Numbered from the stretch's first letter, positions 1 to 9,439 are shown. The stretch: 42,190 bases of DNA from Rhodococcus rhodnii NBRC 100604 (GCF_001894925.1 NZ_BCXD01000031.1:1-42190); one strand, 5' to 3'. Numbers and translations are program-made. Notes: generated by a model not told the origin, from the sequence alone.

Positions 1-113
1 AGTAAGTGCGGTCGGAGAAGCGCGTCAACCGTCGATGGCGATTTGAGACGTCCGACACATAATCGACAGTGGCCGTGCGGTTTTCGAGTGGGGCCGTACA
101 CGATCTTGCGGAT

Positions 114-140
114 TTGGTCACCTGTCCGGTTGGTTAGGCT
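114..140 (+). promoter_or_regulatory. Weak candidate promoter of the arabinosyltransferase gene
   Basis: A TAGGCT hexamer at 135-140 lies eight bases before the GTG start at 149, as expected for a -10 element of a leaderless actinobacterial transcript. A possible -35 element TTGGTC lies at 114-119, but the 15-base spacer is short. No ribosome binding site precedes the GTG, which fits leaderless translation. The call is an inference from position and weak consensus only. The 113 bases before it show no gene. Confidence 0.3.
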
Positions 141-148
141 CGCTTGCC

Positions 149-3100
149 GTGACGGACATGAATACGGCAACCGGACCGCCGACATCTCTTCCACCGGGCG
201 CTCGCCGATACGGGCAGCGTCTGTACCCGCGAGGGGACCCGAGCCGCGCGCGACTGTGGGCGACCGCCACTGCAGTGGTGGGGATTCTTGCGGCGATCGC
301 GATCCCATTCCTTCCGGTGCAGCAGACGGAGGCGAGGATCTCGTGGCCGCAGAACAATTCGCCGACCGGGGTGACGGCACCATTGGTGTCGTACACACCG
401 ACCGATCTCGAGTTCGGTATTCCGTGTGTGGCCGTCGGGGAGTCGGCCAGCGCGGGTGGTGGGACGGTGGTGTCGACCGCGCCGCTCGGGGCGGCCGAGC
501 CGGACCGGTGGGCGTTGTCGGCGCGGGTGACGTCCGGCGAGGGCGACCAGCCTCGCAGGTTGGATGTGGTTGTCCGGAACACGGTTTTGCTGTCGGTGCC
601 GGTGGAGTCGCTGTCGGGGGCCGGATGTGTGGTGTCGGTGTCGTCGACGCCGACTCGTACAGTTGCTGCCGTCACCGGTAGTGGTGATGGTGACGTCGAG
701 CAGATTTTCGATCGGGATCTGCGGCCGCAGATGGTGGGGGTGTTCTCGGGCCTCGACGGTGCCGCGCCGGACGGACTGCGGGTCGACGCGACACTCGACA
801 CACGGTTCACGACGTCGCCGACAGTTCCGAAGCTGGCTGCGATGCTGTTGGCGGTGGCGGCGACTGCGCTCGCGTTATGGTCGCTGCACCGACTCGATGC
901 CGCTGATGGGCGACGCTCGCGCCGGTTCCTTCCGCGATCGTGGTGGTCGTTCACCCGCGTCGACGCGGTGGTGGTCGGTGTGCTGGCGTTGTGGCATGTC
1001 ATCGGTGCGAACACCTCTGATGACGGCTACCAGCTCGGAATGGCCCGTGCCGCGGGCGAGGCCGGCTACATGGCGAATTACTTCCGGTGGTTCGGTGTGC
1101 CGGAAGCCCCGTTCGGGACACCGTACTACGACCTTCTCGCCGCGATGACGCATGTCTCGACTGCGAGTGTGTGGATGCGGTTACCGGCGCTGGTGGCGGG
1201 TCTGCTCGCGTGGTGGTCGATCAGTCGAGAGGTTGCGCCGCGGCTCGGTGCCGCGGTGCGTCGAACATCGGTACCTCTGTGGACCGGGGCGTTGGTGTTC
1301 CTGGCGTTCTGGCTGACGTTCAACACGGTCTGCGGCCGGAACCGATCGTCGCGACTGGTGTGCTGCTGACGTGGTGCTCGATCGAACGAGCTATCTCGAC
1401 CCGGCGTCTGCTGCCGGCGGCAGCAGCGATCCTGATCGGGGCGGTGACTGTCACCGCAGGCCCGTCCGGGATCATCTGTTTCGCCGCGTTGATCGCCGGC
1501 GCGCGCCCGATCGCTCGGATCATCGCTGACCGGGCCCGCGCCGTCGGGTACGCCCCGTTGCTGCTACCGATGGCCTCTGCCGGTCTCGTCATTCTGGTGG
1601 CCGTCTTCTCCGACCAAACCTTCGCGGCGGTGCGGGAGATGCAGCGTGTCCACGAGATTTCCCCCAACTCGCCGTGGTTCGAGGAGTACCTGCGCTACCA
1701 GTGGCTGTTCCAGGACGGCGCCGACGGATCCCTCGCGCGACGCTTCGCGGTCTTCACCATGGTGCTCTGTCTGATCACCGTGATCTTGGCGATGTTGCGT
1801 CGCGGCGGCCGAATCCCCGGTATTGCGCCGGGGCCGGCCCGGCGGATCGTCGGCATCACGATCGGCGCGATGGTGCTGATGATGTTCGTTCCCACGAAGT
1901 GGACCCATCATTTCGGGATCTACGCCGGCCTGGGGGCGTCGGTGGCGGTCGTCGCGGCGGTGGCGGTCGGGCCTGCGGTGCTGCGGTCTCGCCGCAACCG
2001 GGCCTTGTTCGCGGCAGCGGTAACCGCGCTCGTGTCGGTGTCCTTCGCCGGCCGGAACGAATGGTGGTATTTGTCGAGCTGGGGTGTGCCGTGGTTCGAC
2101 AAGGCGCCCTCGATCGCCGGGAACGGATTCGCGGTCGCACTGTTGGCGGTGGCCGGCCTGCTTCTGGCAGTGGCGGCGTGGTTCCACATCCATCCGGTCG
2201 CCTCGACCCGCACCGACCCGCCATCGCGGTGGTGGGCGATTCCGCCCTTGACGGTGGCCGCTGGGGCCATGGTGTTGTTCGAGGTCCTCTCGTTCGCCAA
2301 AGCTGCGGTCTCTCAATATCCGGGGTACTCGGTCGCCCGCTCCAACGTCGACACCCTCGTAGGTGCGTCGTCGTGTGGTCTCGCCAACGATGTTCTCCTC
2401 GAAACCGACCCCAACGCGTCGATGCTGCAACCGTTGTCCGGCGCCCTCGCCACGGCCCTGTCCGCCGGTGGCGCGGACGGGTTCACCGCCAACGGCGTGG
2501 CACCGGACCTGACCCCGGACGACGAGGACCTGGCTTCCGGTACGGCGAACACCATCGACCGCACCGGCGACGACCAGAAGACCTCGGGAGAAACTGCCGG
2601 CACCGGCGGCGGCTTCGGCGGCGAAGGCGTCAACGGCAGCACTGTCGCGTTGCCATTCGGCCTCGATCCCGCCACCACACCGGTGCTGGGGAGTTACGGC
2701 AGCGACACCGCGGCTACTGTCACCACCGACTGGTATCGGCTGCCCGAGCCCGCGGCCGACGGCTCACGCGGGGACATCGTGTCCATCTCCGCCGCTGGCC
2801 GGATTCGCTCGGTCGATCGGGACGGCATCGAAACCTACGGACAGAAACTCGAACTCGAATACGGTTCGACCGACATTGGCGGCGCGGTCACTACGCTCGG
2901 GTCGATCGTGCCGATCGATATCGGTCCTGCACCGTCGTGGCGGAACCTGCGCGTTCCGCTCGAGCAGCTTCCGCCCGACGCCGATGTTGTGCGGATCGTC
3001 GCGGCCGACAACGACATCCAGAAGGACCAGTGGCTCGCCTTCACCCCACCCCGGGTGCCGCAGACCCGCACCCTGCAGGATGTTCTCGGTCGTGACACCC

Positions 3101-3450
3101 CGGTGCTCCTGGACTGGACCGTGGGCCTGAACTTCCCCTGTCAAGACCAGATGCTCCACGTCGACGGAGTCGCCGAAGTCCCCGAGTACCGGATCTCCCC
3201 GGACCGGCCCGGCGCCGTCGTCACCGGGCTTTGGCAGGACCACTACGGCGGCGGCCCGCTCGGCTGGACCCAGGTCCTGCTCGGTGCACGCACCATCCCG
3301 TCCTACCTGAACCACGACTGGGATCGGGACTGGGGCTCGATCGAACAATTCGTACCGATCGACCGCGAAGCGACCCCAGCGCAGATCCACACCAGCACCA
3401 CCACCCGATCCGGCTGGTGGACACCAGGGCCCATCAATATCGACTCCTGA
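149..3450 (+). pseudogene. Emb-type arabinosyltransferase, broken by one frameshift
   Basis: Read across the break, this is about 1,100 residues, the usual length of the EmbA/EmbB/EmbC family, which adds arabinofuranose from decaprenyl-phosphoarabinose to arabinogalactan or lipoarabinomannan in the cell membrane. The first part (GTG 149 to about 1325) has an N-terminal membrane segment, an extracellular beta-rich domain and the loop motif GANTSDDGYQ, whose acidic pair is residues 291-292. The second part (about 1326 to TGA 3448) continues with GLRPEPIVATG, more membrane segments and a soluble carbohydrate-binding C-terminal domain. At the join the family reads FNNGLRPEP; here AACACGGTCTG replaces the expected AACAACGGTCTG, so one base appears lost and the first frame stops at 1369. 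The downstream 700 codons are open, so the lesion is recent or a sequencing error. I cannot say which Emb paralogue it is. Confidence 0.85.
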
Positions 3451-3476
3451 CCGCAAGGCCTCGACCCTGCCGTCGT

Positions 3477-3518
3477 TTCGCGTCGTTCCCGCCCGCGCAA
3501 GGACGGGAACGACGCGAA
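3477..3518. terminator. Bidirectional hairpin terminator between emb and the ABC genes
   Basis: A perfect 15-base inverted repeat (TTCGCGTCGTTCCCG at 3477-3491 and its complement at 3504-3518, 12-base loop) lies between two convergent genes, emb ending at 3450 and the ABC permease ending at 3562. There is no long T-tract, as is common for actinobacterial terminators. It could serve both strands. Confidence 0.75.
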
Positions 3519-3561
3519 GCACGGGCGCAGTTCGGCGAACCTTGTCCAGAGGCCGCGAGGG

Positions 3562-4536
3562 TCAGGACCGGTTGCCGGCGGCGCGGCGGTAACCGCGGAT
3601 CGCGGGCCAGGCGAACAGCACGATCGCACCGAGCGACCACGCGAGTGCCTTGATCAGCGGCTCGGCGACAGGGCCACCGAGAGTGAGGCCACGCATCGCG
3701 TCGATCGCACACGACATCGGCTGATTGGCGACGAATCCCTGCATCCACGTCGGATACGCGCTCGTCGGGACGAACCCGGAGTTGAAGAACAGCAGGAACG
3801 ACGTCGTCAGCGAGAGCAGTTCGACGAGCGGCACCTTCGAGGAGTTCACCGCGAGCGCCGTCACGAGCGTCGCGAAACCGATCCCGAAGAGCAGCGGGAT
3901 GCACAGCATCATGATCCCGGGCAGCAGACCCTGATCGAACCGAAAGCCCAGTGCGAATCCCACCGACACGATCAGCGCCGTCGTCACGACGATCCGCACC
4001 GCCTCGGCGAGGAGTCTGCTCACGAGCCCCGCGGCGCGATGCATCGGCAGCACCCAGAAGCGCGCGAGCAATCCCTCGTCGCGTTCGCGGCGCAGCGCGA
4101 GCCCACTGGCGATCGATCCGAACATCGCACCGACGAGCGTCATCAGCGGGGTCGTGCCGTAGATGCTGTCGACGCCCGTCGCGTTGGTGATCGAGATGCC
4201 GAGCACCGCCCACAGCATGAGCAGCATCACCGCGGGATACACGACAGCCTGCACGATCGTGTACGGATCCCGCCGCCACCGCAGCAGCAGCCGGCCCGCC
4301 TGGATCCCGCTGTCGCGCAGCAGCGACCGCAGCGACGTCTCGGGGGCACGATCGGCGTCGGCGAAGCGCAGCGCGGCGCCGTGCCGGTCGTCGCTCACCG
4401 TCGCGGCCGCAGCCGGCGCGGGTGCGTTCGCGGGCTTCACCGTCGTCATGGGTGTGGTCCGGTCCTCCCTGATCTGAGGGTTCGCCGTGATCGGGGGGTC
4501 CGCCTGGTGCTGGGGTTCGCCGCGTGCCGGGGTCAT
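3562..4536 (-). CDS. ABC-2 type transport permease (DrrB/DrrC-like), distal gene
   Basis: A membrane subunit of an ABC exporter, 324 residues from the ATG at 4536. About 100 N-terminal residues are Pro/Ala-rich and hydrophilic. Six hydrophobic segments follow, and the region before the last contains FFNSGFVPTSAYPTWMQ and NQPMS, a pattern typical of ABC-2 permeases of the daunorubicin-resistance type. The start is chosen because its ATG overlaps the TGA of the upstream permease (ATGA) and has GAGG five bases before it. An internal ATG at 4449 with a more distant GGAGG would give 295 residues. It is last in a three-gene unit of ATPase, permease and permease, so it probably forms a heterodimeric exporter with its neighbour. 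The substrate cannot be read from the sequence. Confidence 0.88.
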   Translation of the reverse strand: MTPARGEPQHQADPPITANPQIREDRTTPMTTVKPANAPAPAAAATVSDDRHGAALRFADADRAPETSLRSLLRDSGIQAGRLLLRWRRDPYTIVQAVVYPAVMLLMLWAVLGISITNATGVDSIYGTTPLMTLVGAMFGSIASGLALRRERDEGLLARFWVLPMHRAAGLVSRLLAEAVRIVVTTALIVSVGFALGFRFDQGLLPGIMMLCIPLLFGIGFATLVTALAVNSSKVPLVELLSLTTSFLLFFNSGFVPTSAYPTWMQGFVANQPMSCAIDAMRGLTLGGPVAEPLIKALAWSLGAIVLFAWPAIRGYRRAAGNRS

Positions 4537-5375
4537 CCGCGCCTCACATTCGCCCACACCGCGAGCGGAACGAACACCGCGAGCAGGCCCACACACCACA
4601 GCAACGACGGCGTCGCCAGGTGCCACGTGATCGATCCGTCCGCCATCGCGCGCATCGAGATCGAGAACTGCGAGATCGGCTGATTGCGGACGAAACCCTG
4701 CGCCCACTCGGGGAACTGGGTTACCGGAACGAACCCGGCCGAGAACATTCCGAGCACCAGTTGGGGGATCGTCAGTGTCTGGCTCGTGATCTCCGGCCGC
4801 CGCACCAGCGATCCGAGCGCGTCGGCGGCCGTCGTCAGGACGAACGCCACCAACAGCGCGAACACGCAGAACAGCACGGCGTCCCGAAGCCCCGACTCGA
4901 AGCGGAAGCCGATGACGTGGCCGTAGATCAGTGCCGCGGTGAGCGAGACCGTCGCGTGCGCGAGACTCGCCGTCATGCGCGCCGCGAGCGGAACCCCGGT
5001 CGTCACCGGCATCGTCTGGAACCGCGAGTTCATTCCGTTTGACGCCTCGGTCGCCGCGCGATGCGCCGCCGAGATCGCCGTGAACGCCATCGCCTGCAGC
5101 ACGATGATCGGCATCACGAACTGCGCGTAGTCGATTCCCTGGAACCGCATCACGAGCCGCAACGGCAGATAGAAGCCGACGGTGAAGATGAGCGGCGCGA
5201 GCACGGCGACGAAGAACTGGCCGTACACCACCATCGTGTGCAGATTGCGGCCCGAGAGCGCGAGCCACTGCCGGCCGGCTCCCGTCAGCGTTCCCGCGGT
5301 GTCGGGACGCCGATGCCGGCCACCACGCCGCGACCCGGTCGGAGCTAAGAGCGAACCGTCGACGGCCGCCGTCAC
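4533..5375 (-). CDS. ABC-2 type transport permease (DrrB/DrrC-like), middle gene
   Basis: A 280-residue integral membrane protein with six predicted hydrophobic segments and the ABC-2 signature region FSAGFVPVTQFPEWAQ followed by NQPIS near residues 210-235. It is a diverged paralogue of the next gene, so the pair probably forms the two halves of one export channel. The GTG at 5375 overlaps the TGA of the ATPase gene (GTGA), and its own stop overlaps the next ATG, so the three are translationally coupled. Related transporters export lipids, antibiotics or other hydrophobic compounds; the substrate here is unknown. Confidence 0.88.
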   Translation of the reverse strand: MTAAVDGSLLAPTGSRRGGRHRRPDTAGTLTGAGRQWLALSGRNLHTMVVYGQFFVAVLAPLIFTVGFYLPLRLVMRFQGIDYAQFVMPIIVLQAMAFTAISAAHRAATEASNGMNSRFQTMPVTTGVPLAARMTASLAHATVSLTAALIYGHVIGFRFESGLRDAVLFCVFALLVAFVLTTAADALGSLVRRPEITSQTLTIPQLVLGMFSAGFVPVTQFPEWAQGFVRNQPISQFSISMRAMADGSITWHLATPSLLWCVGLLAVFVPLAVWANVRRG

Positions 5376-6523
5376 GAGTGCGGCCCCGTCGGCGCATCCC
5401 GGTGCTCGGCGCGGTCCGGCCGGGGCGTCGGGTGCGAAGCCGCGGGATCCCCGGGGGGCTCGGTGGTGGGCGCTGGGGGACCCGCGGGCTCCTGCGGATC
5501 CACACGCCGGGTCTCGCCGGCGGGCTCCGCGTCGGGCACGCCCGTGAGGGAGAGGAACACGTCGTCGAGCGACGGGCGGCGCAGCGCGACGTCGGCGAGC
5601 GGGATCCGCCGGGCGTCGAGCATCCGGACCACCTCGGTGAGGGTGCTCGCGCCGCCGGGAGCCGGGATCGCGACGCCGTCGGAATCCACGCGCACCCGAT
5701 CCGATCGGCCGCCGAGCAGGTCGGTGAGCGCCGCGCGCACCGCGGGCAGCGCCGCGGGATCGGCGGGCACGACGTGGCACCAGCTCCCGCCCGTGCGCTC
5801 CTTGAGCTCGTCGGCGGTGCCCCGGGCGATGACGGTGCCCTTGTCGATCACGACGATGTCGTCGGCGAGGAGGTCCGCCTCCTCGAGGTACTGCGTCGTG
5901 AGCAAGATCGTGATGCCCTGCTCGCGCAGTGCGGTGACGAGCGACCACACGCCCTGGCGGCTGCGCGGATCGAGCCCCGTCGTCGGCTCGTCGAGGAAGA
6001 TGACCTCGGGCCGCGTGACGAGGCCGCACGCGATGTCGACGCGCCGCCTCATGCCGCCCGAATAACCGGCGACCTTGCGGTCCGCGGCCTCCTCGAGGTC
6101 GAAGCCCGTGAGCAGATCCGCGGCGCGGGTGCGTGCATCCCGCTTCGACAGACCCATGAGCCGACCGAAGAGCACGAGGTTCTCGCGGCCCGTCAACGAC
6201 TCGTCGAGCGCCGCGTACTGCCCCGTCATCATGATCGAACGCCGTACCGCGGCAGGATCGCTCGTGACGTCGTGACCGGCGACGAGCGCGCGTCCGCGGT
6301 CGGGGCGGATCAGCGTCGACAGGACGTTGACGGTCGTCGTCTTACCGGCACCGTTGGGGCCGAGCAGGCCGAGGACCGATCCTCGGGGGACCGTGAACGA
6401 CACCCCCCGGATCGCGTGGACGTCGCCGAAGGACTTCTCGATCCCCTCGACGACGAGCGCGTCGTCGCCGCCCGTGCGCGTGCGTCCGGTCGGTGATGCT
6501 GCTGCCGTCTCGGGAGGTGGCAT
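5372..6523 (-). CDS. ABC transporter ATP-binding protein (DrrA-like)
   Basis: A cytoplasmic ATPase of 383 residues that would power the two permeases encoded after it. Walker A is GPNGAGKTT (about residues 55-63); the ABC signature YSGGMRRRVDIA and the Walker B VIFLDEPTTGLD follow in the expected order. The part after the ATPase domain contains RPSLDDVFLSLTG, typical of the DUF4162 tail of daunorubicin-resistance ATPases, then a Pro-rich tail of about 50 residues. I chose the ATG at 6523; a GTG at 6545-6547 in the same frame would add eight residues. Neither has a clear ribosome binding site, and CATACT seven bases before the ATG could be the -10 element of a leaderless transcript. Family assignment is firm, substrate unknown. 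Confidence 0.9.
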   Translation of the reverse strand: MPPPETAAASPTGRTRTGGDDALVVEGIEKSFGDVHAIRGVSFTVPRGSVLGLLGPNGAGKTTTVNVLSTLIRPDRGRALVAGHDVTSDPAAVRRSIMMTGQYAALDESLTGRENLVLFGRLMGLSKRDARTRAADLLTGFDLEEAADRKVAGYSGGMRRRVDIACGLVTRPEVIFLDEPTTGLDPRSRQGVWSLVTALREQGITILLTTQYLEEADLLADDIVVIDKGTVIARGTADELKERTGGSWCHVVPADPAALPAVRAALTDLLGGRSDRVRVDSDGVAIPAPGGASTLTEVVRMLDARRIPLADVALRRPSLDDVFLSLTGVPDAEPAGETRRVDPQEPAGPPAPTTEPPGDPAASHPTPRPDRAEHRDAPTGPHS

Positions 6524-6598
6524 GAATCCGAGTATGTCATGCGTCACGAGCAGTCATGGAGGGTCCACACCGCCGTTCACCTGCGAATTTCACAGTAA

Positions 6599-6635
6599 CG
6601 CCGAGGCGCTCTCGCGCGATGGAGCAGCCTCGGCG
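6599..6635 (-). terminator. Hairpin terminator after the DUF4442 gene
   Basis: Nine-base complementary arms at 6599-6607 and 6627-6635, with an inner GCTC/GAGC pairing in the loop, lie just after the stop of the minus-strand DUF4442 gene (6640). They separate it from the ABC operon that begins at 6523, so the ABC genes probably have their own promoter. There is no clear T-tract. Confidence 0.6.
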
Positions 6636-6639
6636 CAGC

Positions 6640-7161
6640 TCACGCGGGTGTGACCCACGTGGTGATCCGCGCCGTGACCACGGGGGTGCCGCGGCGATCA
6701 CGGATCGTGATCGGAACGGTCAGGTCGACGCCCTCGGTCAGCGACGCGAAATCGGGAATCGCGTCCAGCGTCGCCTCGGCGGTGAGCGACGTCGTCGCCT
6801 TGGTGAGGTACTCGACGCTCATCTCCTTCGGGATCCATCGGTGCGTCGCGGGGACCGTCGCCTCGCACAGCATCCCCATCGACACCTCGGCCAGATTGCA
6901 CGCGGCGATCGCGTGGAACGTCCCGAGATGGTTGTGCACGCCCCACCACTTCGGGGCGCGCACCACGCAGCGGCCGGGCTCCATCGTCTCGACGGTGGGC
7001 AGGATCGTGCCGAAGTACGGCACCCGCACGCTCATCCCCGCGGAGAAGAGGGCGCGGCCGAGGCGATTCGCGGGCAGCTTCTGCCACATCCGGTAGGTCG
7101 GGGAGGGCGGCGCGGCGGCGTCGGTGGGGGCCGGTGAGTTCATGGATGTGATCTTACTCAT
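6640..7161 (-). CDS. DUF4442 hotdog-fold protein (thioesterase-like)
   Basis: A 173-residue protein with the features of the DUF4442/PaaI-like hotdog fold: RMWQKLP near the N-terminus, the HNHLGTFHAIAACNLAEVSMG helix region in the middle (about residues 75-97), and C-terminal beta strands with TVPITIRDRRGTPVVTARI. Hotdog proteins with this layout usually hydrolyse acyl-CoA thioesters, but no substrate can be assigned. An alternative ATG at 7143 would remove six residues; neither start has a good ribosome binding site. A short palindrome overlaps the 7161 start. The gene is divergent from the ribosomal cluster, and a hairpin follows its stop. Confidence 0.8.
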   Translation of the reverse strand: MSKITSMNSPAPTDAAAPPSPTYRMWQKLPANRLGRALFSAGMSVRVPYFGTILPTVETMEPGRCVVRAPKWWGVHNHLGTFHAIAACNLAEVSMGMLCEATVPATHRWIPKEMSVEYLTKATTSLTAEATLDAIPDFASLTEGVDLTVPITIRDRRGTPVVTARITTWVTPA

Positions 7162-7168
7162 CGGTAAG
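7153..7168. promoter_or_regulatory. Candidate TetR-type operator over the DUF4442 start codon
   Basis: CTTACTCATCGGTAAG has five-base inverted arms (CTTAC/GTAAG) around a six-base centre and covers the ATG at 7161. The arm type resembles operators of TetR regulators of acyl-CoA metabolism, which would suit a hotdog thioesterase. This is an inference from one short motif; no regulator gene lies nearby. Confidence 0.3.
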
Positions 7169-7295
7169 TTCGTGTCACGTCGATCACGCTTCGCTCGCGT
7201 CGTCGCATCTCGCCGGCGCGTTCGCTACCCTCGAACGAGGCAGTGGTGTCGCCGAGCCGACGCACCGCCGGATCTCCGGGTCCGAGTGGGGCGAG

Positions 7296-7325
7296 TTGAA
7301 AGCGTTCGGGTCGATGCTGCATACT
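7296..7325 (+). promoter_or_regulatory. Promoter of the S10 operon (rRNA-like)
   Basis: TTGAAA (7296-7301), an 18-base spacer and CATACT (7320-7325) form a good sigma-A-type promoter. Five bases later comes GGTTGCC (7331-7337), where transcription would begin. The same arrangement precedes rplN and rpsH. It would give rpsJ an unusually long leader of about 445 bases. Confidence 0.7.
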
Positions 7326-7778
7326 GTTCAGGTTGCCTTCGATCGGAACGTGGCTGCTCTGCGGCCACGGACCCACCGGGGCAGAAGTCGCGAGGTGAAT
7401 CACGCGTTCCGCGCGTGCGCCGCCGGCGGCCGATGCAAGACGAGTTCTCCGGAACTCGACACTGCAACACGACAAACGAAGCAGTACCCCGCGCCCATCA
7501 CGGGCGCATCCGGTGCGATCCGTCGTGCGTGTGTCCCTCGGGATGCATGCCGGGGGAGAAGCGGCGCGGCGACACGCCCGACCGCGTGGACCGGAGAACC
7601 ATGACAGATGAACAGCGGCAGCGGATCGAGTCCACGCGCATGAATGTGCCTCGGTCGCGGAAGGTGTTCTCTCTGTTCGGGTTTCACGAGCTTCGGCTCG
7701 CGGGGTCACTGCGGCAGACGAGGTAGGACGGCTCGACCGGGCCGGGCTACACAACGCGGCAAGAAAAGGACACTCAGC
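7326..7778 (+). promoter_or_regulatory. Long structured 5' leader of the S10 operon
   Basis: This stretch before rpsJ holds no large gene. It carries three perfect hairpins: 7442-7459 (seven pairs, UCCG loop closed by C-G), 7492-7508 (six pairs, five-base loop) and 7687-7700 (five pairs, UUCG loop closed by C-G). Two of them are thus cUNCGg tetraloops, among the most stable RNA hairpins. A 41-codon reading frame with a good ribosome binding site spans 7601-7726. S10 leaders in enterobacteria are the target of L4 feedback; whether this unrelated leader does the same is unknown. Confidence 0.5.
7601..7726 (+). CDS. Possible 41-residue leader peptide upstream of rpsJ
   Basis: ATG at 7601 is preceded by GGAGA at a short distance, and the frame stays open for 41 codons to TAG at 7724. 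The product would be basic and Arg-rich (starts [11 protein letters not shown], ends LAGSLRQTR) with no recognisable domain. The UUCG hairpin at 7687-7700 sits inside its last third, and rpsJ starts 52 bases after its stop. It could be a regulatory upstream frame whose translation affects leader folding, or chance. I do not recognise a family. Confidence 0.3.
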   Translation: MTDEQRQRIESTRMNVPRSRKVFSLFGFHELRLAGSLRQTR

Positions 7779-8084
7779 GTGGCGGGACAGAAGATCCGCA
7801 TCAGGCTCAAGGCCTATGACCATGAGGCGATCGACGCGTCGGCGCGCAAGATCGTGGAGACGGTGACCCGCACCGGTGCTCGCGTCGTCGGGCCCGTGCC
7901 GTTGCCGACCGAGAAGAACGTGTACTGCGTCATCCGCTCGCCTCACAAGTACAAGGATTCGCGCGAGCACTTCGAGATGCGTACTCACAAGCGGCTGATC
8001 GACATCCTCGACCCGACGCCGAAGACCGTCGACGCGCTCATGCGCATCGATCTTCCGGCGAGTGTCGACGTCAACATTCAGTGA
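7779..8084 (+). CDS. rpsJ: 30S ribosomal protein S10
   Basis: A 101-residue protein matching S10 along its length ([19 protein letters not shown] start; [18 protein letters not shown] in the middle; [10 protein letters not shown] end). S10 sits in the head of the small subunit and, as NusE, also joins the transcription antitermination complex. The GTG start at 7779 is preceded by AAAAGGAC. It is the first gene of an 11-gene block running to rpsQ, transcribed from the promoter at 7296 after a long leader. Elongation factor Tu, often close upstream of rpsJ in relatives, is not in the 7.7 kb shown here. Confidence 0.98.
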   Translation: MAGQKIRIRLKAYDHEAIDASARKIVETVTRTGARVVGPVPLPTEKNVYCVIRSPHKYKDSREHFEMRTHKRLIDILDPTPKTVDALMRIDLPASVDVNIQ

Positions 8085-8111
8085 GCCCGGAAGACGCAGC
8101 GGAGATAACAC

Positions 8112-8765
8112 ATGACTAACCAGATCAAGGGACTCCTGGGCACCAAGCTCGGCATGACCCAGGTCTTCGACGAGAACAACCGGGTCGTCCCCGTGACCGT
8201 CGTCAAGGCCGGGCCGAACGTCGTGACCCAGATCCGCACCGAGGAGCGCGACGGCTACAGCGCCGTCCAGATCGCCTTCGGCGCCATCGACCCGCGCAAG
8301 GTCGTCAAGCCCGTCGCCGGTCAGTTCGCCAAGGCCGGAGTCACGCCGCGCCGCCACATCGTCGAGCTGCGCGTGTCCGACGCCGCCGAGTACGAGGTCG
8401 GCCAGGAACTCACCGCCGAGGTCTTCGAGGACGGCGCGTTCGTCGACGTCACCGGCACCTCGAAGGGCAAGGGCTTCGCCGGCACCATGAAGCGCCACGG
8501 CTTCTCCGGTCAGGGCGCCTCGCACGGCGCACAGGCCGTGCACCGCCGTCCGGGCTCGATCGGTGGCTGCGCCACGCCGGGCCGCGTCTTCAAGGGAATG
8601 CGCATGTCGGGCCGTATGGGCAGCGACCGCGTCACGACGCAGAACCTCTCGGTCCACAAGGTGGACGCCGAGAACGGTCTGCTGCTGATCAAGGGAGCGA
8701 TCCCGGGTCGCAAGGGCGGCCTCGTGATCGTCAAGAGTGCAGTGAAGGGTGGTGCACGGGCATGA
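8112..8765 (+). CDS. rplC: 50S ribosomal protein L3
   Basis: A 217-residue L3, the usual actinobacterial length, starting [17 protein letters not shown] and carrying the conserved [15 protein letters not shown] and [13 protein letters not shown] loops that reach toward the peptidyl transferase centre. L3 is one of the first proteins in 50S assembly. GGAGA lies about nine bases before the ATG. Its stop overlaps the rplD start by four bases (ATGA), so the two are coupled. Confidence 0.98.
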   Translation: MTNQIKGLLGTKLGMTQVFDENNRVVPVTVVKAGPNVVTQIRTEERDGYSAVQIAFGAIDPRKVVKPVAGQFAKAGVTPRRHIVELRVSDAAEYEVGQELTAEVFEDGAFVDVTGTSKGKGFAGTMKRHGFSGQGASHGAQAVHRRPGSIGGCATPGRVFKGMRMSGRMGSDRVTTQNLSVHKVDAENGLLLIKGAIPGRKGGLVIVKSAVKGGARA

Positions 8766-9439
8766 CCAGCACCGAGACCAAGTTGACGCTCGACGTCAAG
8801 ATCGCCGGCGGCGGAACCAACGGCACCGTCGATCTGCCGGCGGAGATCTTCGACGCGACTGCCAACATCGCGCTGATGCATCAGGTCGTCGTCGCACAGC
8901 TCGCCGCAGCGCGGCAGGGCACGCACTCGACCAAGACGCGTGGCGAGGTCCGTGGCGGCGGCCGCAAGCCGTACCGCCAGAAGGGCACCGGCCGTGCGCG
9001 TCAGGGCTCGACCCGTGCGCCGCAGTTCGCCGGTGGTGGCACCGTCCACGGCCCCAAGCCGCGCGACTACAGCCAGCGCACGCCCAAGAAGATGAAGGCC
9101 GCCGCTCTGCGCGGAGCCCTCTCGGACCGGGCGCGCAGCGAGCGCATCCACGTGATCACCGAGCTCGTCGCCGGTCAGGTCCCCTCCACCAAGGCGGCCC
9201 GGTCGTTCCTCGGCGAGATCACCGATCGCAAGAAGGTCCTGCTCGTCGTCGGCCGTGAGGACATCGCGGCATGGAAGAGCGTGCAGAACCTCGAAGGCGT
9301 TCATCCGATCGCACCCGATCAGCTCAACACCTACGACGTGCTCGATTCCGACGACGTCGTGTTCAGCATCGAAGCGCTGAACACCTTCGTCCACGGGCCG
9401 GCCGAGGCAGCACAGGAAGAGAAGGAGGAGGCCAAGTGA
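8762..9439 (+). CDS. rplD: 50S ribosomal protein L4
   Basis: A 225-residue L4. The conserved extended loop ([20 protein letters not shown], about residues 58-77) lines the peptide exit tunnel, and the globular part follows with [12 protein letters not shown]. In enterobacteria L4 represses its own operon through the S10 leader. The start overlaps rplC by four bases and the end overlaps rplW by four bases. The last residues are Glu/Ala-rich. Confidence 0.98.
   Translation: MTSTETKLTLDVKIAGGGTNGTVDLPAEIFDATANIALMHQVVVAQLAAARQGTHSTKTRGEVRGGGRKPYRQKGTGRARQGSTRAPQFAGGGTVHGPKPRDYSQRTPKKMKAAALRGALSDRARSERIHVITELVAGQVPSTKAARSFLGEITDRKKVLLVVGREDIAAWKSVQNLEGVHPIAPDQLNTYDVLDSDDVVFSIEALNTFVHGPAEAAQEEKEEAK

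Noticed and set aside
149-1369. Two separate arabinosyltransferase genes, 149-1369 and 1087-3450
   Set aside because: The first ends and the second begins inside one continuous family domain, and the second's first 80 codons do not match the family; one frameshifted gene explains both.
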